From Vibrio artabrorum (GTDB lineage Bacteria > Pseudomonadota > Gammaproteobacteria > Enterobacterales > Vibrionaceae): DNA of 64,000 bases. The stretch's first letter is position 1. Every line of letters begins with the position of its first letter. The notes beneath the pieces were generated by a model. It worked only from the letters and a program-made list of their open reading frames with translations, made no database searches and was not told the origin of the DNA. The stretch covers positions 2,170,001 through 2,234,000 of the forward strand of contig NZ_AP025458.1 of NCBI RefSeq assembly GCF_024347295.1, in the 5' to 3' direction. A program made the position numbers and the translations under genes. Below, piece after piece: positions 49,648 through 60,213 of this stretch.

Positions 49648-51102
49648 ATGTTTAAACGCGCTCGATCAATTGCTTGCATATGTATTGCTACTACATTAAG
49701 CCCCCCAATCTTGGCCACCACCAATGGTTTGGAACTACCGGATATCGGGACAGCGGCTGCAGGCACACTCTCTATTGACCAAGAACTTATCTATGGTGAT
49801 GCCTATATGCGCATCATCAGAAACAGTCAGCCGATCGTCAACGACCCGGTTTTAAACCAATACATCGACACACTCGGTCATCGCCTTGTTGCGAACGCAA
49901 ATGATGTAAAAACCCCCTTTCAATTCTTTATGATCCGTGATCGCAACATTAACGCTTTCGCGTTCTTTGGTGGTTATGTTGCTTTGCACTCAGGATTGTT
50001 TCTGCATGCACAATCGGAAAGTGAACTGGCTTCAGTATTAGCCCACGAAATCGCACACGTAACCCAGCGTCACCTAGCTCGAAGTATGGAAGATCAAGCG
50101 AGGCGCTCTCCAGCAACCATCGCTGCACTTGCGGCTTCAATATTATTGGCGATAGCCGCACCTGAAGCGGGTATTGCTGCATTAACAGCAACAACCGCGG
50201 GTACCATGCAGAGCCAGATCAACTACACCCGCAGTAATGAAAAAGAAGCCGACCGCTTTGGTATCAGCACACTCGCACGAGCAGGGTTTGATGTGAATGC
50301 AATGCCGCGCTTCTTTGGTCGTTTAGCCGATGAATATCGCTATGCCAGCACGCCACCACCGATGCTATTGACTCACCCATTACCAGAAGACCGAATTACC
50401 GATTCTCGCGCTCGAGCTCGTAGCTACCCACCACTGAAGCTGGCTCCGTCATTGGATTATCACTTAGCGAGAGCGCGTGTTGTCGCTCGCTACGCCGGTA
50501 TCAATAACGACGCGGCTCTTGATTGGTTCAAGCGCAAACTGAAAAAAGCACCAAAAGCCCTGGTGCCATCATTAGAGTACGGCCAAGCATTGGTTTATCT
50601 CGATTCTAAAAAATTAGATAAAGCCGAGCCTATTCTTACTAAGCTCATCAATAGCGATCCAACCAACGTGTTTTATTTAGATGCGATTTCCGATCTGCAC
50701 ATTGCACAGAAAAAACCAGAAACAGCGATTAAAGAACTGAAATCGGCACTGGTTCGTCAACCAAACAACCCAGTTTTGACGATTAACTACGCCAATGCAT
50801 TGATTGAAAATGAAGATCTGCAAGAAGCCGTTCGCGTATTGCAACGTTACACGCACGATAACCCGAACGATACCAATGGCTGGCACCTGCTTTCAAAAGT
50901 AAATACGAGCCTTGGTCATAGCGACGAAGACTTGGCTGCTCGCGCAGAAATTTTGGCACTGCAAGCCCAGTGGAACAAAGCGATTCAATATTACACGCAA
51001 GCCAGCCAAATCGCTGAGCTCGGCAGCCTAAAACAAGCGCGCTACGACGCTCGAATTGATCAGTTAATGATTCAACGCGAACGCTTCTTATCACTCCAGT
51101 GA
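49648..51102 (+). CDS. bepA: Periplasmic chaperone/metalloprotease BepA
   Basis: M48 protease with TPR domain that promotes or degrades stalled beta-barrel proteins, notably LptD. Signal peptide (~1-24, ending PPILA). Zinc motif HEIAH at 133-137, third ligand in NEKEADRFG, ending of the protease at ~265, then TPR repeats (~300-470, EYGQALVYLDSKKLDKAEPI, NPVLTINYANALIENEDLQ). 484 residues, near E. coli (487). The ribosome site is poor. Works with BamC of the BAM complex, encoded 4 kb away. Confidence 0.95.
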   Translation: MFKRARSIACICIATTLSPPILATTNGLELPDIGTAAAGTLSIDQELIYGDAYMRIIRNSQPIVNDPVLNQYIDTLGHRLVANANDVKTPFQFFMIRDRNINAFAFFGGYVALHSGLFLHAQSESELASVLAHEIAHVTQRHLARSMEDQARRSPATIAALAASILLAIAAPEAGIAALTATTAGTMQSQINYTRSNEKEADRFGISTLARAGFDVNAMPRFFGRLADEYRYASTPPPMLLTHPLPEDRITDSRARARSYPPLKLAPSLDYHLARARVVARYAGINNDAALDWFKRKLKKAPKALVPSLEYGQALVYLDSKKLDKAEPILTKLINSDPTNVFYLDAISDLHIAQKKPETAIKELKSALVRQPNNPVLTINYANALIENEDLQEAVRVLQRYTHDNPNDTNGWHLLSKVNTSLGHSDEDLAARAEILALQAQWNKAIQYYTQASQIAELGSLKQARYDARIDQLMIQRERFLSLQ

Positions 51103-51221
51103 GTGTATTGGTTGCGACTCGTTATCAGAACAAAAAGAAAGCTCAACATTCAACAAACCCAGAAGTCACTTAGATGACTTTAGCGAAACAATTAAATAAA
51201 AAATAATAATGAGGAAGAACC

Positions 51222-51572
51222 ATGTCTGTCGTGATTTATCATAACCCACGCTGCTCAAAAAGCCGTCAAACTCTCGAACTGCTTGAAACAAAGGGCGTCC
51301 AGCCAGAGGTTATCAAATACCTTGATACGCCTTTAACTGTCGAGCAACTGAAGGTACTTTTCACTCAACTGGGGTTTGAAAGTGTTCGCGAGATGATGCG
51401 TACCAAAGAAGCGGATTACAAACAAGCAAACCTCGATGATCCATCGATGTCTGATAACGACCTTTTCACTGCAATGGCAACCAACCCAAAATTGTTTGAG
51501 CGCCCAGTCGTTGTCGCGAACAACAAAGCAAAGATTGGTCGTCCACCAGAGCAAGTTCTAGAGATTCTGTAG
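51222..51572 (+). CDS. arsC: Glutaredoxin-dependent arsenate reductase
   Basis: 116 residues. YHNPRCSKSRQTLELLE carries catalytic Cys11; YLDTPLTVEQLK, RTKEADY and RPVVVANNKAKIGRPPEQVLEI with the arginines of arsenate binding. Chromosomal YfgD type, next to bepA as in E. coli. wrbA begins six bp after the stop. No arsR or arsB nearby, so a housekeeping role is possible. GAGGAAG precedes the ATG. Confidence 0.92.
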   Translation: MSVVIYHNPRCSKSRQTLELLETKGVQPEVIKYLDTPLTVEQLKVLFTQLGFESVREMMRTKEADYKQANLDDPSMSDNDLFTAMATNPKLFERPVVVANNKAKIGRPPEQVLEIL

Positions 51573-52606
<1,034 letters not shown>

Positions 52607-52641
52607 TAATTGATTGGATGTTATTGTTCTGAGATGGTAAC

Positions 52642-52677
52642 AAAAAGCCCTGCAAGATTGCTCTAGCAGGGCTTTTT
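52642..52677. terminator. Bidirectional terminator between DUF2069 and DUF2066
   Basis: AAAAAGCCCTGC, 12-base loop, GCAGGGCTTTTT. Confidence 0.93.
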
Positions 52678-52704
52678 CATGATGTCATATCAAACAGAGC
52701 AGTA

Positions 52705-53967
52705 CTAGCGAACCCATTCGTATACGAGACTTGGCTTAGCATCCATTGGCGCTGTGGTGGTTAAATCTTCCGAGCTAGATTCCGCTAACGTTGTGTCAGG
52801 CGTGTTTGTGAGAACAGTATCCGTTGATACCTCATTGCTCTTAATCACTTGCACGCTTGAATCACTTACACCCTCTTCCGCTTTCACTGCAACAGCCGAC
52901 TCGGGAGCATCACCGACAGACATAGTGTTGTCTTGCGATTCAAATTCAGGACTCACTTCAGGTTCAATGTAAGGCTCTTCAACCTTGGCAAGCTGACGAA
53001 TTCTTGCAACTTCCTGCTCAAACTCTTGTTGAGTCGACAATAAGTGGATTCGGAAAGTCACTTCGTTGTTTTGAATCTTCAGAATATCGAGGCTTGCCAC
53101 CGAGTTTAGACGCTTAAGTGCGTTCTCCAATTGGAAGAAATCCTGAGCATTATTCAGGCTAATAAACTGGGTTAAAATCGATTCTGATGACTCACTCGCT
53201 ACCGTCACAGCACTTTTAGCTGAGTAGTAGTTACTGATTTGGTCGACTAACTTCTTAGACATCGTTGCGCTGTTACCCGACAAAGAACCACTCACTGGCG
53301 ATGTTGGAGCGCTCGTCAATTGACTCGGCTTTTGATCATATAGAGCCCAACGTAAACCTGAAGGTTGAGCCTTTATCACCAACACGGCATCAACAGGGTA
53401 ACGCAGACTCGCTTTACTGATCGGTGTGATAAAGCTGCCCCATAAATCAGAAGTCGCAATACCCGTAATATCGTCAAAATCGCCAATAGGAAGCGTCAGT
53501 GGTAAACCTCGCTCCTTTGCGTACGCTTGTAAACCTGAGGCCAGTTGTGATTTAGAGTGTTCCCAAACAATATTCTTGTCGTAATGGCCTTCTTCTACGA
53601 GCCAAACAAGAATGTTCGAGCGAGTATCAGGCCAATACGGTAACTGAGCTTGAGTCAATAAAGATCGGATTTGAGCACCATTAAAACGCATACGCAGCGT
53701 TTCTTGAGCATGGCTTTCACCAAAACTCATTTGAGACAGGTACTGCGCACTGTTACGCATCGCCTTTTTAATCGTCTCATTCGAAGCGACATCGGTTTGG
53801 CCAGTCGCACGTATTAATACCTGCTCCATACCCGTCATTCTTGCCACTTGTTCTGGCTGTTTGTCTTCAGCGTTAATCACTACCTCAGCACCAAAAATAT
53901 CGACTTTAGTCAATGCATAACTCGGAGAGGCTGATAGTGCCATTAACAACAATGCTATAAAGCGCAT
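52705..53967 (-). CDS. DUF2066 exported protein
   Basis: 420 residues. Signal peptide MRFIALLLMALSASPSYA, then the DUF2066 core (~20-330: VARMTGMEQVLIRATGQTDV, LRMRFNGAQIRSLLTQAQL, NILVWLVEEGHYDKNI). The C-terminal ~90 residues are low-complexity and rich in S, T, E and V. Start chosen at 53967 (AGGAT five bases upstream) because it gives a clean signal peptide. Periplasmic; function unknown. Common in vibrios near this locus. Confidence 0.85.
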   Translation of the reverse strand: MRFIALLLMALSASPSYALTKVDIFGAEVVINAEDKQPEQVARMTGMEQVLIRATGQTDVASNETIKKAMRNSAQYLSQMSFGESHAQETLRMRFNGAQIRSLLTQAQLPYWPDTRSNILVWLVEEGHYDKNIVWEHSKSQLASGLQAYAKERGLPLTLPIGDFDDITGIATSDLWGSFITPISKASLRYPVDAVLVIKAQPSGLRWALYDQKPSQLTSAPTSPVSGSLSGNSATMSKKLVDQISNYYSAKSAVTVASESSESILTQFISLNNAQDFFQLENALKRLNSVASLDILKIQNNEVTFRIHLLSTQQEFEQEVARIRQLAKVEEPYIEPEVSPEFESQDNTMSVGDAPESAVAVKAEEGVSDSSVQVIKSNEVSTDTVLTNTPDTTLAESSSEDLTTTAPMDAKPSLVYEWVR

Positions 53968-54239
53968 ACTGATCCTAATATTCAAATCGTGTGCCTTGAT
54001 GATAAGCAACTATGGATTGAGGGGCAAGGTTGTTAGAACTCACAGAGCTTAATAACCATAAATTACCCACTAACGATCATAAATCGTCCGCTTATTTAAC
54101 GTGGACTTTTCTAATCATGATGGCGGTAAACATCATTAAGACAAATAAATTTGATCTACTTGGTGTGGCAATCGATTGCCAAATGATAGAATCTCGCGAA
54201 TTTTACTTTTCATATCACGATCATTGTTAAGGACATAAC

Positions 54240-55478
54240 ATGAAAAATGCTTTGCAAGGTGCACAAATGCTGTTTGTTGCTTTTGGTGCGCTTGTATTAG
54301 TGCCACTGCTAACCGGGCTCGATCCCAACGTAGCACTCTTTGGCGCAGGTATCGGTACTCTTTTATTCCAACTTATTACACGCCGCTCTGTGCCAATCTT
54401 CTTAGCCTCTTCTTTTGCATTTATCGCCCCTATTATGTTTGGTATTCAAACTTGGGGTGTAGGTGCAACCATGGGCGGTTTAATGGCATCCGGTGTTGTG
54501 TATGTTTTGATGGGGGCATTGATCAAAGTTCGCGGTGTTGCTTTCATCCATAAATTACTTCCACCCGTGGTGGTTGGCCCTGTGATCATGGTGATCGGTT
54601 TAGGCCTTGCCCCTGTTGCAGTTAACATGGCATTGGGAAAAACAGGGGACGGTGCCGTTCAACTTATCGATGCTGACGCTGCACTGTGGATCTCTTCTAT
54701 TTCACTGATAGTGACCATTATCATCAGTGTGTTCTCAAAAGGCTTCCTTAAACTGCTGCCTATCTTCGGTGGGATCGTCGCCGGTTACCTGACAAGCTTA
54801 TTCTATGGCGTGGTCGACTTCACGCCAGTGGCTCAAGCGTCTTGGTTAGCTCTGCCCAACTTCACCGCACCAGAATTCAACATCAACGCGATTTTCTTCA
54901 TGGTGTTTGTTGCAATCGCTCCAGCCGTTGAGCACGTTGGCGACATGCTTGCTATCTCTAACGTAACCGGTAAAGACTACCTTAAAAAACCGGGCCTACA
55001 CCGCACAATTACTGGCGATGGTGTAGCAACCATTGCGGCTTCGATGCTGGGCGCTCCACCAAACACAACCTACAGTGAAGTAACCGGCGCGGTAATGCTG
55101 ACTAAAGCATTCAATCCGGTGATCATGACGTGGGCAGCAGTGACGGCAATCGTTCTTGCGTTAGTCGGTAAGCTCGGAGCCCTGCTTCAAACAATTCCAG
55201 TTTCAGTGATGGGCGGCATCATGATTCTTCTGTTTGGTTCTATCGCAACGGTAGGCCTGAACACCCTAATTCAGAACAACGTTAACCTACACAAATCACG
55301 CAACCTGGTGATTGTGGGCATTACGTTAGTCTTCGGTATTGGCGGCATGGCATTTGGCATCGGCGACTTTAGCCTTCAAGGCGTAAGCTTATGTGGTATC
55401 GTGGCAATTCTACTTAACCTAGTCCTTCCAGAAGAATTAGGCGACAACACAGTAGTAGACAAAGCTCAAATCGATTAA
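54240..55478 (+). CDS. uraA: Uracil permease
   Basis: Proton symporter for uracil, NCS2 family, 412 residues with 14 predicted membrane segments. VFVAIAPAVEHVGDMLAIS and GAPPNTTYSEVTGAVMLT carry the uracil-binding glutamates of helices 8 and 10. AAGGA precedes the ATG. Faces upp across a terminator; in E. coli upp and uraA are co-directional in one operon, so this gene is inverted by comparison. Confidence 0.95.
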   Translation: MKNALQGAQMLFVAFGALVLVPLLTGLDPNVALFGAGIGTLLFQLITRRSVPIFLASSFAFIAPIMFGIQTWGVGATMGGLMASGVVYVLMGALIKVRGVAFIHKLLPPVVVGPVIMVIGLGLAPVAVNMALGKTGDGAVQLIDADAALWISSISLIVTIIISVFSKGFLKLLPIFGGIVAGYLTSLFYGVVDFTPVAQASWLALPNFTAPEFNINAIFFMVFVAIAPAVEHVGDMLAISNVTGKDYLKKPGLHRTITGDGVATIAASMLGAPPNTTYSEVTGAVMLTKAFNPVIMTWAAVTAIVLALVGKLGALLQTIPVSVMGGIMILLFGSIATVGLNTLIQNNVNLHKSRNLVIVGITLVFGIGGMAFGIGDFSLQGVSLCGIVAILLNLVLPEELGDNTVVDKAQID

Positions 55479-55525
55479 TGAGTCGGTAAGGCTAGATTCA
55501 AAAGAATCATAATCAAACAAGATCA

Positions 55526-55560
55526 AAAAAGGGAGAGCATCGAATGCTCTCCCTTTTATT
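55526..55560. terminator. Bidirectional terminator between uraA and upp
   Basis: AAAGGGAGAGCAT-CGA-ATGCTCTCCCTTT with T-runs on both strands. Confidence 0.92.
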
Positions 55561-55617
55561 GATAGCAGGTCCAGTTAAGTTTAAATCACTCTTTAAATTA
55601 ACTTAAACCGAACCGAA

Positions 55618-56244
55618 TTACTTAGTACCAAAGATCTTATCACCCGCATCGCCAAGACCAGGAACAATGTAGCCCTTGTCGTTTAGCTTCTCATCGATTG
55701 CAGCAGTGTACAACTCAACATCTGGGTGCGCTTTTTCTAGAGCAGCGATACCTTCAGGAGCAGCAACAAGCACAAGAATCTTAAAGTGCTTACAACCTTT
55801 CTCTTTCAACAGGTCGATCGTCGCGATCATAGAACCGCCTGTTGCAAGCATTGGGTCTACCACTAGAGCAATACGCTCATCGATGTTAGATGCAAGCTTA
55901 TTGAAGTACGGTACCGGCTCCAGCGTTTCTTCGTCTCGGTAGATACCAACAACGCTGATACGTGCACTTGGGATGTGCTCAAGAACGCCATCCATCATGC
56001 CTAGACCAGCACGTAGGATTGGCACTACCGTTACTTTTTTACCTTTAATTTGGTCAACTTCTACAGGACCGTTCCAACCGTTAATCGTTACACGCTCAGT
56101 TTCAAAGTCTGATGTCGCTTCGTATGTTAGAAGGCTACCCACTTCTGTCGCTAGCTCACGAAAACGCTTAGTGCTAATGTCACCTTCACGCATCAGGCCA
56201 ATTTTATGTTTTACTAGCGGGTGTTTCACTTCAACAACTTTCAT
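55618..56244 (-). CDS. upp: Uracil phosphoribosyltransferase
   Basis: Salvages uracil to UMP using PRPP. 208 residues as in E. coli. PRPP loop [38 protein letters not shown], and the uracil-binding [18 protein letters not shown] end. The start at 56244 ([11 protein letters not shown]) has GGAG 6 bases upstream; the ATG at 56259 would swallow that site. Divergent from purM, as in E. coli. Confidence 0.97.
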   Translation of the reverse strand: MKVVEVKHPLVKHKIGLMREGDISTKRFRELATEVGSLLTYEATSDFETERVTINGWNGPVEVDQIKGKKVTVVPILRAGLGMMDGVLEHIPSARISVVGIYRDEETLEPVPYFNKLASNIDERIALVVDPMLATGGSMIATIDLLKEKGCKHFKILVLVAAPEGIAALEKAHPDVELYTAAIDEKLNDKGYIVPGLGDAGDKIFGTK

Positions 56245-56332
56245 TTCCAACTCCGGCAATATTTAAACAAACCTGTAGATTATACACGAACTGTGGGGGT
56301 ATTTCAGAATCTTTATTCTAATAAAAAAAACC

Positions 56333-56348
56333 GCGCAAACGTTTGCTC
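56333..56348. promoter_or_regulatory. PurR operator upstream of purM
   Basis: GCGCAAACGTTTGCTC contains the perfect 12 bp palindrome GCAAACGTTTGC of the PurR consensus ACGCAAACGTTTNCNT. It lies 66 bp upstream of the purM start, consistent with purine repression of purMN. Confidence 0.85.
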
Positions 56349-56413
56349 TTGGTAATCAAGCCCTGTTAGAATAGCGCCGTTTTCACATCCAACTTAAGTT
56401 CGAGGACTATCCC

Positions 56414-57454
56414 GTGAGTGGTAATACTTCTTCTCTAAGCTACAAAGACGCTGGTGTTGATATCGACGCAGGTAATGCACTAGTTGACCGTATCAAAGGT
56501 GCTGTTAAACGCACTCGTCGCCCTGAAGTAATGGGCGGTATTGGTGGCTTTGGCGCCCTATGTGAACTTCCAACGAAATACAAAGAGCCGGTACTTGTTT
56601 CAGGTACTGATGGTGTTGGTACTAAACTTCGCCTTGCTTTGGATCTGAAAAAACACGACACCATTGGTATCGACCTAGTGGCAATGTGTGTGAACGACTT
56701 AATCGTTCAAGGTGGTGAGCCGCTATTCTTCCTAGACTACTACGCAACAGGTAAGCTAGATGTCGATACAGCAGCAGACGTTGTTTCTGGTATTGCTGAA
56801 GGCTGTGTTCAAGCTGGCTGTGCACTCATCGGTGGTGAAACGGCTGAAATGCCAGGCATGTACGAAGGCGACGACTACGATGTAGCTGGCTTCTGTGTGG
56901 GTGTTGTCGAAAAAGCGGACATCATTGACGGCACTAAAGTAGCAGCAGGCGACGCCCTTATCGCTGTTGGCTCAAGCGGTCCACACTCAAACGGTTACTC
57001 TTTAATTCGTAAAGTCCTAGAAGTTTCTGGTGCTGATAAGAGTGAAGAACTAGAAGGTCGCACTATCGGTGAGCACCTACTAGAACCCACTAAGATTTAC
57101 ATCAAATCGGCACTTAAAATGATTGCAGAGCATGACATTCATGCTATCTCGCACATCACCGGTGGTGGTTTCTGGGAAAATATCCCACGCGTACTTCCTG
57201 AAGGCACTAAAGCCGTCATTGATGGCAAGAGCTGGGAATGGCCTGCTATCTTTAAGTGGCTACAAGAGAAAGGTAACGTGGAGACATTTGAAATGTACCG
57301 CACTTTCAACTGTGGTGTAGGCCTAGTAGTTGCGCTACCGAAAGATCAAGCTGACGCAGCGGTTGAACTGCTGAAAGCTGAAGGCGAAAACGCTTGGGTT
57401 ATCGGTGAAATTGCTAACGCTGAAGCTGGCGAAGAGCAAGTTGAAATCAAATAA
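56414..57454 (+). CDS. purM: Phosphoribosylformylglycinamidine cyclo-ligase
   Basis: Fifth step of purine synthesis, forming aminoimidazole ribonucleotide. 346 residues, E. coli 345. Starts at GTG with CGAGGA upstream. Motifs: [71 protein letters not shown]. purN follows by 120 bp with a terminator-like hairpin between, a partial attenuator. Confidence 0.97.
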   Translation: MSGNTSSLSYKDAGVDIDAGNALVDRIKGAVKRTRRPEVMGGIGGFGALCELPTKYKEPVLVSGTDGVGTKLRLALDLKKHDTIGIDLVAMCVNDLIVQGGEPLFFLDYYATGKLDVDTAADVVSGIAEGCVQAGCALIGGETAEMPGMYEGDDYDVAGFCVGVVEKADIIDGTKVAAGDALIAVGSSGPHSNGYSLIRKVLEVSGADKSEELEGRTIGEHLLEPTKIYIKSALKMIAEHDIHAISHITGGGFWENIPRVLPEGTKAVIDGKSWEWPAIFKWLQEKGNVETFEMYRTFNCGVGLVVALPKDQADAAVELLKAEGENAWVIGEIANAEAGEEQVEIK

Positions 57455-57481
57455 GTGACGCGTTCGCTTACTGAGTTAATC

Positions 57482-57507
57482 AATGAGGACCTAATGGTCC
57501 TCATTTT
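57482..57507 (+). terminator. Hairpin between purM and purN
   Basis: AATGAGGACC-TAAT-GGTCCTCATT then a short T-run; likely partial termination within the purMN transcript. Confidence 0.7.
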
Positions 57508-57574
57508 GCTATTTAGCCCGCAGAAAACCTTAGTTTATGTAGGTACATTGTAAATTCCCCTGTAAACCAATTGC

Positions 57575-58261
57575 ATGACCCACCCTATGAAGAACAGCCA
57601 CTCTATGAATAACAGTCAACCTAAGAAAAACATCGTCGTTTTAGTCTCAGGAAACGGAAGTAACTTACAGGCTATTTTGAATGCCTGCGATAGCAATATG
57701 ATTCGTGCGTCAGTCAAAGCTGTCTTCTCAAATAAAGCTGAGGCTTTTGGATTAGAGCGAGCAAAAACCGCCGCTGTTGACGCACATTCAGTCAATCCAA
57801 AAGACTTTGGTTCACGTGAAGAGTTCGATCATGAGTTGATGACTAAAATTGATGCTTATCAACCTGATTTAATCGTACTCGCGGGCTACATGCGCATTCT
57901 AAGTTCGGAATTTGTTCGCCATTACGCGGGTAAAATGATCAATATCCACCCTTCCCTGCTACCCAAATATCCAGGTTTAGATACCCACCAGCGCGCTATT
58001 GATGCACAAGATAAAGAGCACGGAACTAGCGTCCATTTTGTCACCGAAGAACTCGATGGTGGCCCTGTGATCTTACAAGCTAAGGTTCCGGTATTTGAAG
58101 GTGATGATGCTGATATGCTAGCAAGCCGAGTGCTTACCCAAGAGCACTGCATTTACCCTATGGTCTGCAAGTGGTTCGTAGAGGAGCGTTTATCCATGGT
58201 TAATGGGCAAGCTATCTTAGACGGTAAAGCATTAGGCAAGCACGGTTACGCAGAAGAATAA
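57575..58261 (+). CDS. purN: Phosphoribosylglycinamide formyltransferase 1
   Basis: Third step of purine synthesis using 10-formyltetrahydrofolate. IVVLVSGNGSNLQAIL, MRILSSEFVRHYAGKMINIH, the catalytic Asn/His block NIHPSLLPKYPGL and the aspartate in HFVTEELDGGPV. 228 residues exceed the usual ~212. The first ~18 residues (MTHPMKNSHSMNNSQPKKN) are extra. In-frame ATGs at 57575, 57587 and 57605 all lack a good ribosome site, so the start is uncertain. Confidence 0.95.
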   Translation: MTHPMKNSHSMNNSQPKKNIVVLVSGNGSNLQAILNACDSNMIRASVKAVFSNKAEAFGLERAKTAAVDAHSVNPKDFGSREEFDHELMTKIDAYQPDLIVLAGYMRILSSEFVRHYAGKMINIHPSLLPKYPGLDTHQRAIDAQDKEHGTSVHFVTEELDGGPVILQAKVPVFEGDDADMLASRVLTQEHCIYPMVCKWFVEERLSMVNGQAILDGKALGKHGYAEE

Positions 58262-58322
58262 TTCGTCTAGCTGTACTCACAAAGTCAATCACTGAAGAGC
58301 AAGCCCTCTAAAATCAGCAAAC

Positions 58323-58372
58323 AAAAAGGCCGCTTACTGACTTATTGGTTCACTAAGCGGCCTCTCTTTTGT
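58323..58372. terminator. Terminator between purN and yafJ
   Basis: AGGCCGCTTA / TAAGCGGCCT with a ~17-base loop, T-rich on both sides. Confidence 0.8.
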
Positions 58373-58402
58373 TCGGTTCAACAGTGATACTATTCGGAAC
58401 GT

Positions 58403-59248
58403 TTAGCTCAATGGCTCAGTTGGTGCTTGGCTTGCAACCTTTTTAGGTGCATAAGCAACATCTTCCAATCCTTGGTGGTTACTGCCAATTAACTCACCAA
58501 AATGAAACAGTGCGTATTCACCCGGTTTCATTCTAAACCACGCTTCATTCGCTGTTAGAGGTTGAGTCGCCACCACGGTAACCACATCATTTGGCGTAGT
58601 CTCTTCTTGGAAATTAATCTCAACATCTTCATCAATCAGGCTCGCATTACCAAAAGGTGCACGTCTTGTTATCCAGTACAAATGGTTCGTACAGTACGTC
58701 ATCACATACTCACCATCGCTCAATAGCATGTTGAAAACCCCTTTCTCTCGCAGTTTGTCACAACACTCAGCCACAAAGCGAAACATGCCTTCCTTATCTT
58801 GAGGAGGCTCTGGAAAACGCTCTTCTAACTGTTTCAACAACCAACAGAAAGAGAGCTCACTGTCTGTCTCACCAACCGGCCTAAAGCGGCCACTAATCAG
58901 CTCATCGTAATCCGTTAGTTGACCATTGTGCGCAAAGGTCCAATACCGCCCCCACAACTCACGGGTAAAAGGATGTGTATTTTCTAGATTAACACCACCA
59001 CGGTTAGCTTGACGGATATGACTGACAACAGCTTGGCTTTTAATTGGGTAGTTTTGAACCAACTCAGCGATCTTAGATTCACAACTCGGGTTAGGATCTT
59101 TAAACGTACGAAAACCCTTTCCCTCATAGAAGGTAATCCCCCAACCATCGCGATGCGGGCCAGTATTGCCTCCACGCTGCATCAAGCCAGTAAAGCTAAA
59201 ACAAATATCAGTTGGCACATTCGCGCTCATACCGAGCAATTCACACAT
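58403..59248 (-). CDS. yafJ: Class II glutamine amidotransferase (YafJ-like)
   Basis: 281 residues. Nucleophile Cys2 in MCELLGMSANVP, then GPHRDGWGITFYEG, SHIRQANRGGVNLENTHPF, FAHNGQLTDYDEL, GETDSELSFCWLL, all N-terminal-nucleophile amidotransferase blocks. No synthase domain is attached, so the acceptor is unknown. Gene order yafJ-gmhA divergent from fadE equals E. coli. AGGGAG precedes the ATG. Confidence 0.92.
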   Translation of the reverse strand: MCELLGMSANVPTDICFSFTGLMQRGGNTGPHRDGWGITFYEGKGFRTFKDPNPSCESKIAELVQNYPIKSQAVVSHIRQANRGGVNLENTHPFTRELWGRYWTFAHNGQLTDYDELISGRFRPVGETDSELSFCWLLKQLEERFPEPPQDKEGMFRFVAECCDKLREKGVFNMLLSDGEYVMTYCTNHLYWITRRAPFGNASLIDEDVEINFQEETTPNDVVTVVATQPLTANEAWFRMKPGEYALFHFGELIGSNHQGLEDVAYAPKKVASQAPTEPLS

Positions 59249-59308
59249 GGTTTCATCTACTCCCTATCAAAACCAATGGAGCCAAAACTGAGCTCCAATA
59301 TCTGTAAA

Positions 59309-59887
59309 CTATAATTCCATCTCTTTTTCGACAAGCTGAATCACAATGTGAATGATCTTAATGTGAATCTCTTGAATACGGTCAGCGTAACCAAAATGCG
59401 GAACTCGGATTTCGATGTCAGCACAACCGGCCATTTTACCGCCATCTTTACCGGTTAGCGCAATGGTTTTCATGCCTTTAGCTTGAGCGGCTTCAATCGC
59501 TTTTAGAATATTGGCAGAGTTACCTGAAGTCGACAAACCGAACAACACGTCACCCTTACGACCTACCGCTTCAACATAACGAGAAAATACGTGATCGTAG
59601 CCAAAATCATTACTCACACAAGACAAATGACTAGGGTCAGAAATCGCAATGCCAGCATAACCAGGGCGATTCTCACGGTATCGACCCGTCAGCTCTTCTG
59701 CAAAATGCATCGCATCACAATGCGAACCACCATTACCACAAGAAAGCACTTTGCCTTCTTGCTTAAATGAGTCAGCAATCAGTTTTGCCGCCGCTTCAAT
59801 TTGAGCGATGTTCTGGTCATCACTCAAGAATTTGTTAAGAACGTCAGCAGCTTCGTTCAATTCACTTTTGATTAGGTCTTGGTACAT
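59309..59887 (-). CDS. gmhA: Sedoheptulose-7-phosphate isomerase
   Basis: First step of ADP-heptose synthesis for the LPS inner core. 192 residues, equal to E. coli LpcA. SIS-domain fold: [73 protein letters not shown], and [16 protein letters not shown] at the end with zinc/catalytic residues. Upstream of yafJ by 60 bp, same strand. Confidence 0.96.
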   Translation of the reverse strand: MYQDLIKSELNEAADVLNKFLSDDQNIAQIEAAAKLIADSFKQEGKVLSCGNGGSHCDAMHFAEELTGRYRENRPGYAGIAISDPSHLSCVSNDFGYDHVFSRYVEAVGRKGDVLFGLSTSGNSANILKAIEAAQAKGMKTIALTGKDGGKMAGCADIEIRVPHFGYADRIQEIHIKIIHIVIQLVEKEMEL

Positions 59888-60213
59888 AAGGCTTATCTCT
59901 TATATTTTTTTACGCCACTTATAGTACGTAAATGAGAGCTGAGGGTTTCCCCCTCTATTACCTGAGTTTACCCACAAACATGAAATAGTGTCGATACTTA
60001 AGCCCAAAGATTGCCACCTTAATTAACCTCTCACTACCGAACCGTCCAAATATTCGCCACCAACCTCTCACAATTAGAACTTTAACTCTATTGAGATCAC
60101 TTTTTATCCACCTTGGTGTTTTACAAATATTTAATATTCCGTTTACACTTGACTGGTTAGACCTCTTACCTAAACTTAATAACAATAAGTGATCTCTGAA
60201 AAGGAAATCGATC
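59888..60213. promoter_or_regulatory. Divergent control region between gmhA and fadE
   Basis: About 325 bp. Holds the fadE promoter with FadR-like operator (60149-60176) and, by position, the gmhA promoter. No gene seen. Confidence 0.6.
60149..60176 (+). promoter_or_regulatory. fadE promoter overlapped by a FadR-like operator
   Basis: TTGACT (60149-60154), 16 bases, TAAACT (60171-60176). Within it GACTGGTTAGACCTCTT (60151-60167) resembles the FadR site NNCTGGTCNGACNNGTN. Binding there would block RNA polymerase until long-chain acyl-CoA releases FadR. Confidence 0.72.

Noticed and set aside
54030..54230. 66-codon ORF between DUF2066 and uraA
   Set aside because: Composition and position suit a promoter region; no homology pattern, and it is not hda.
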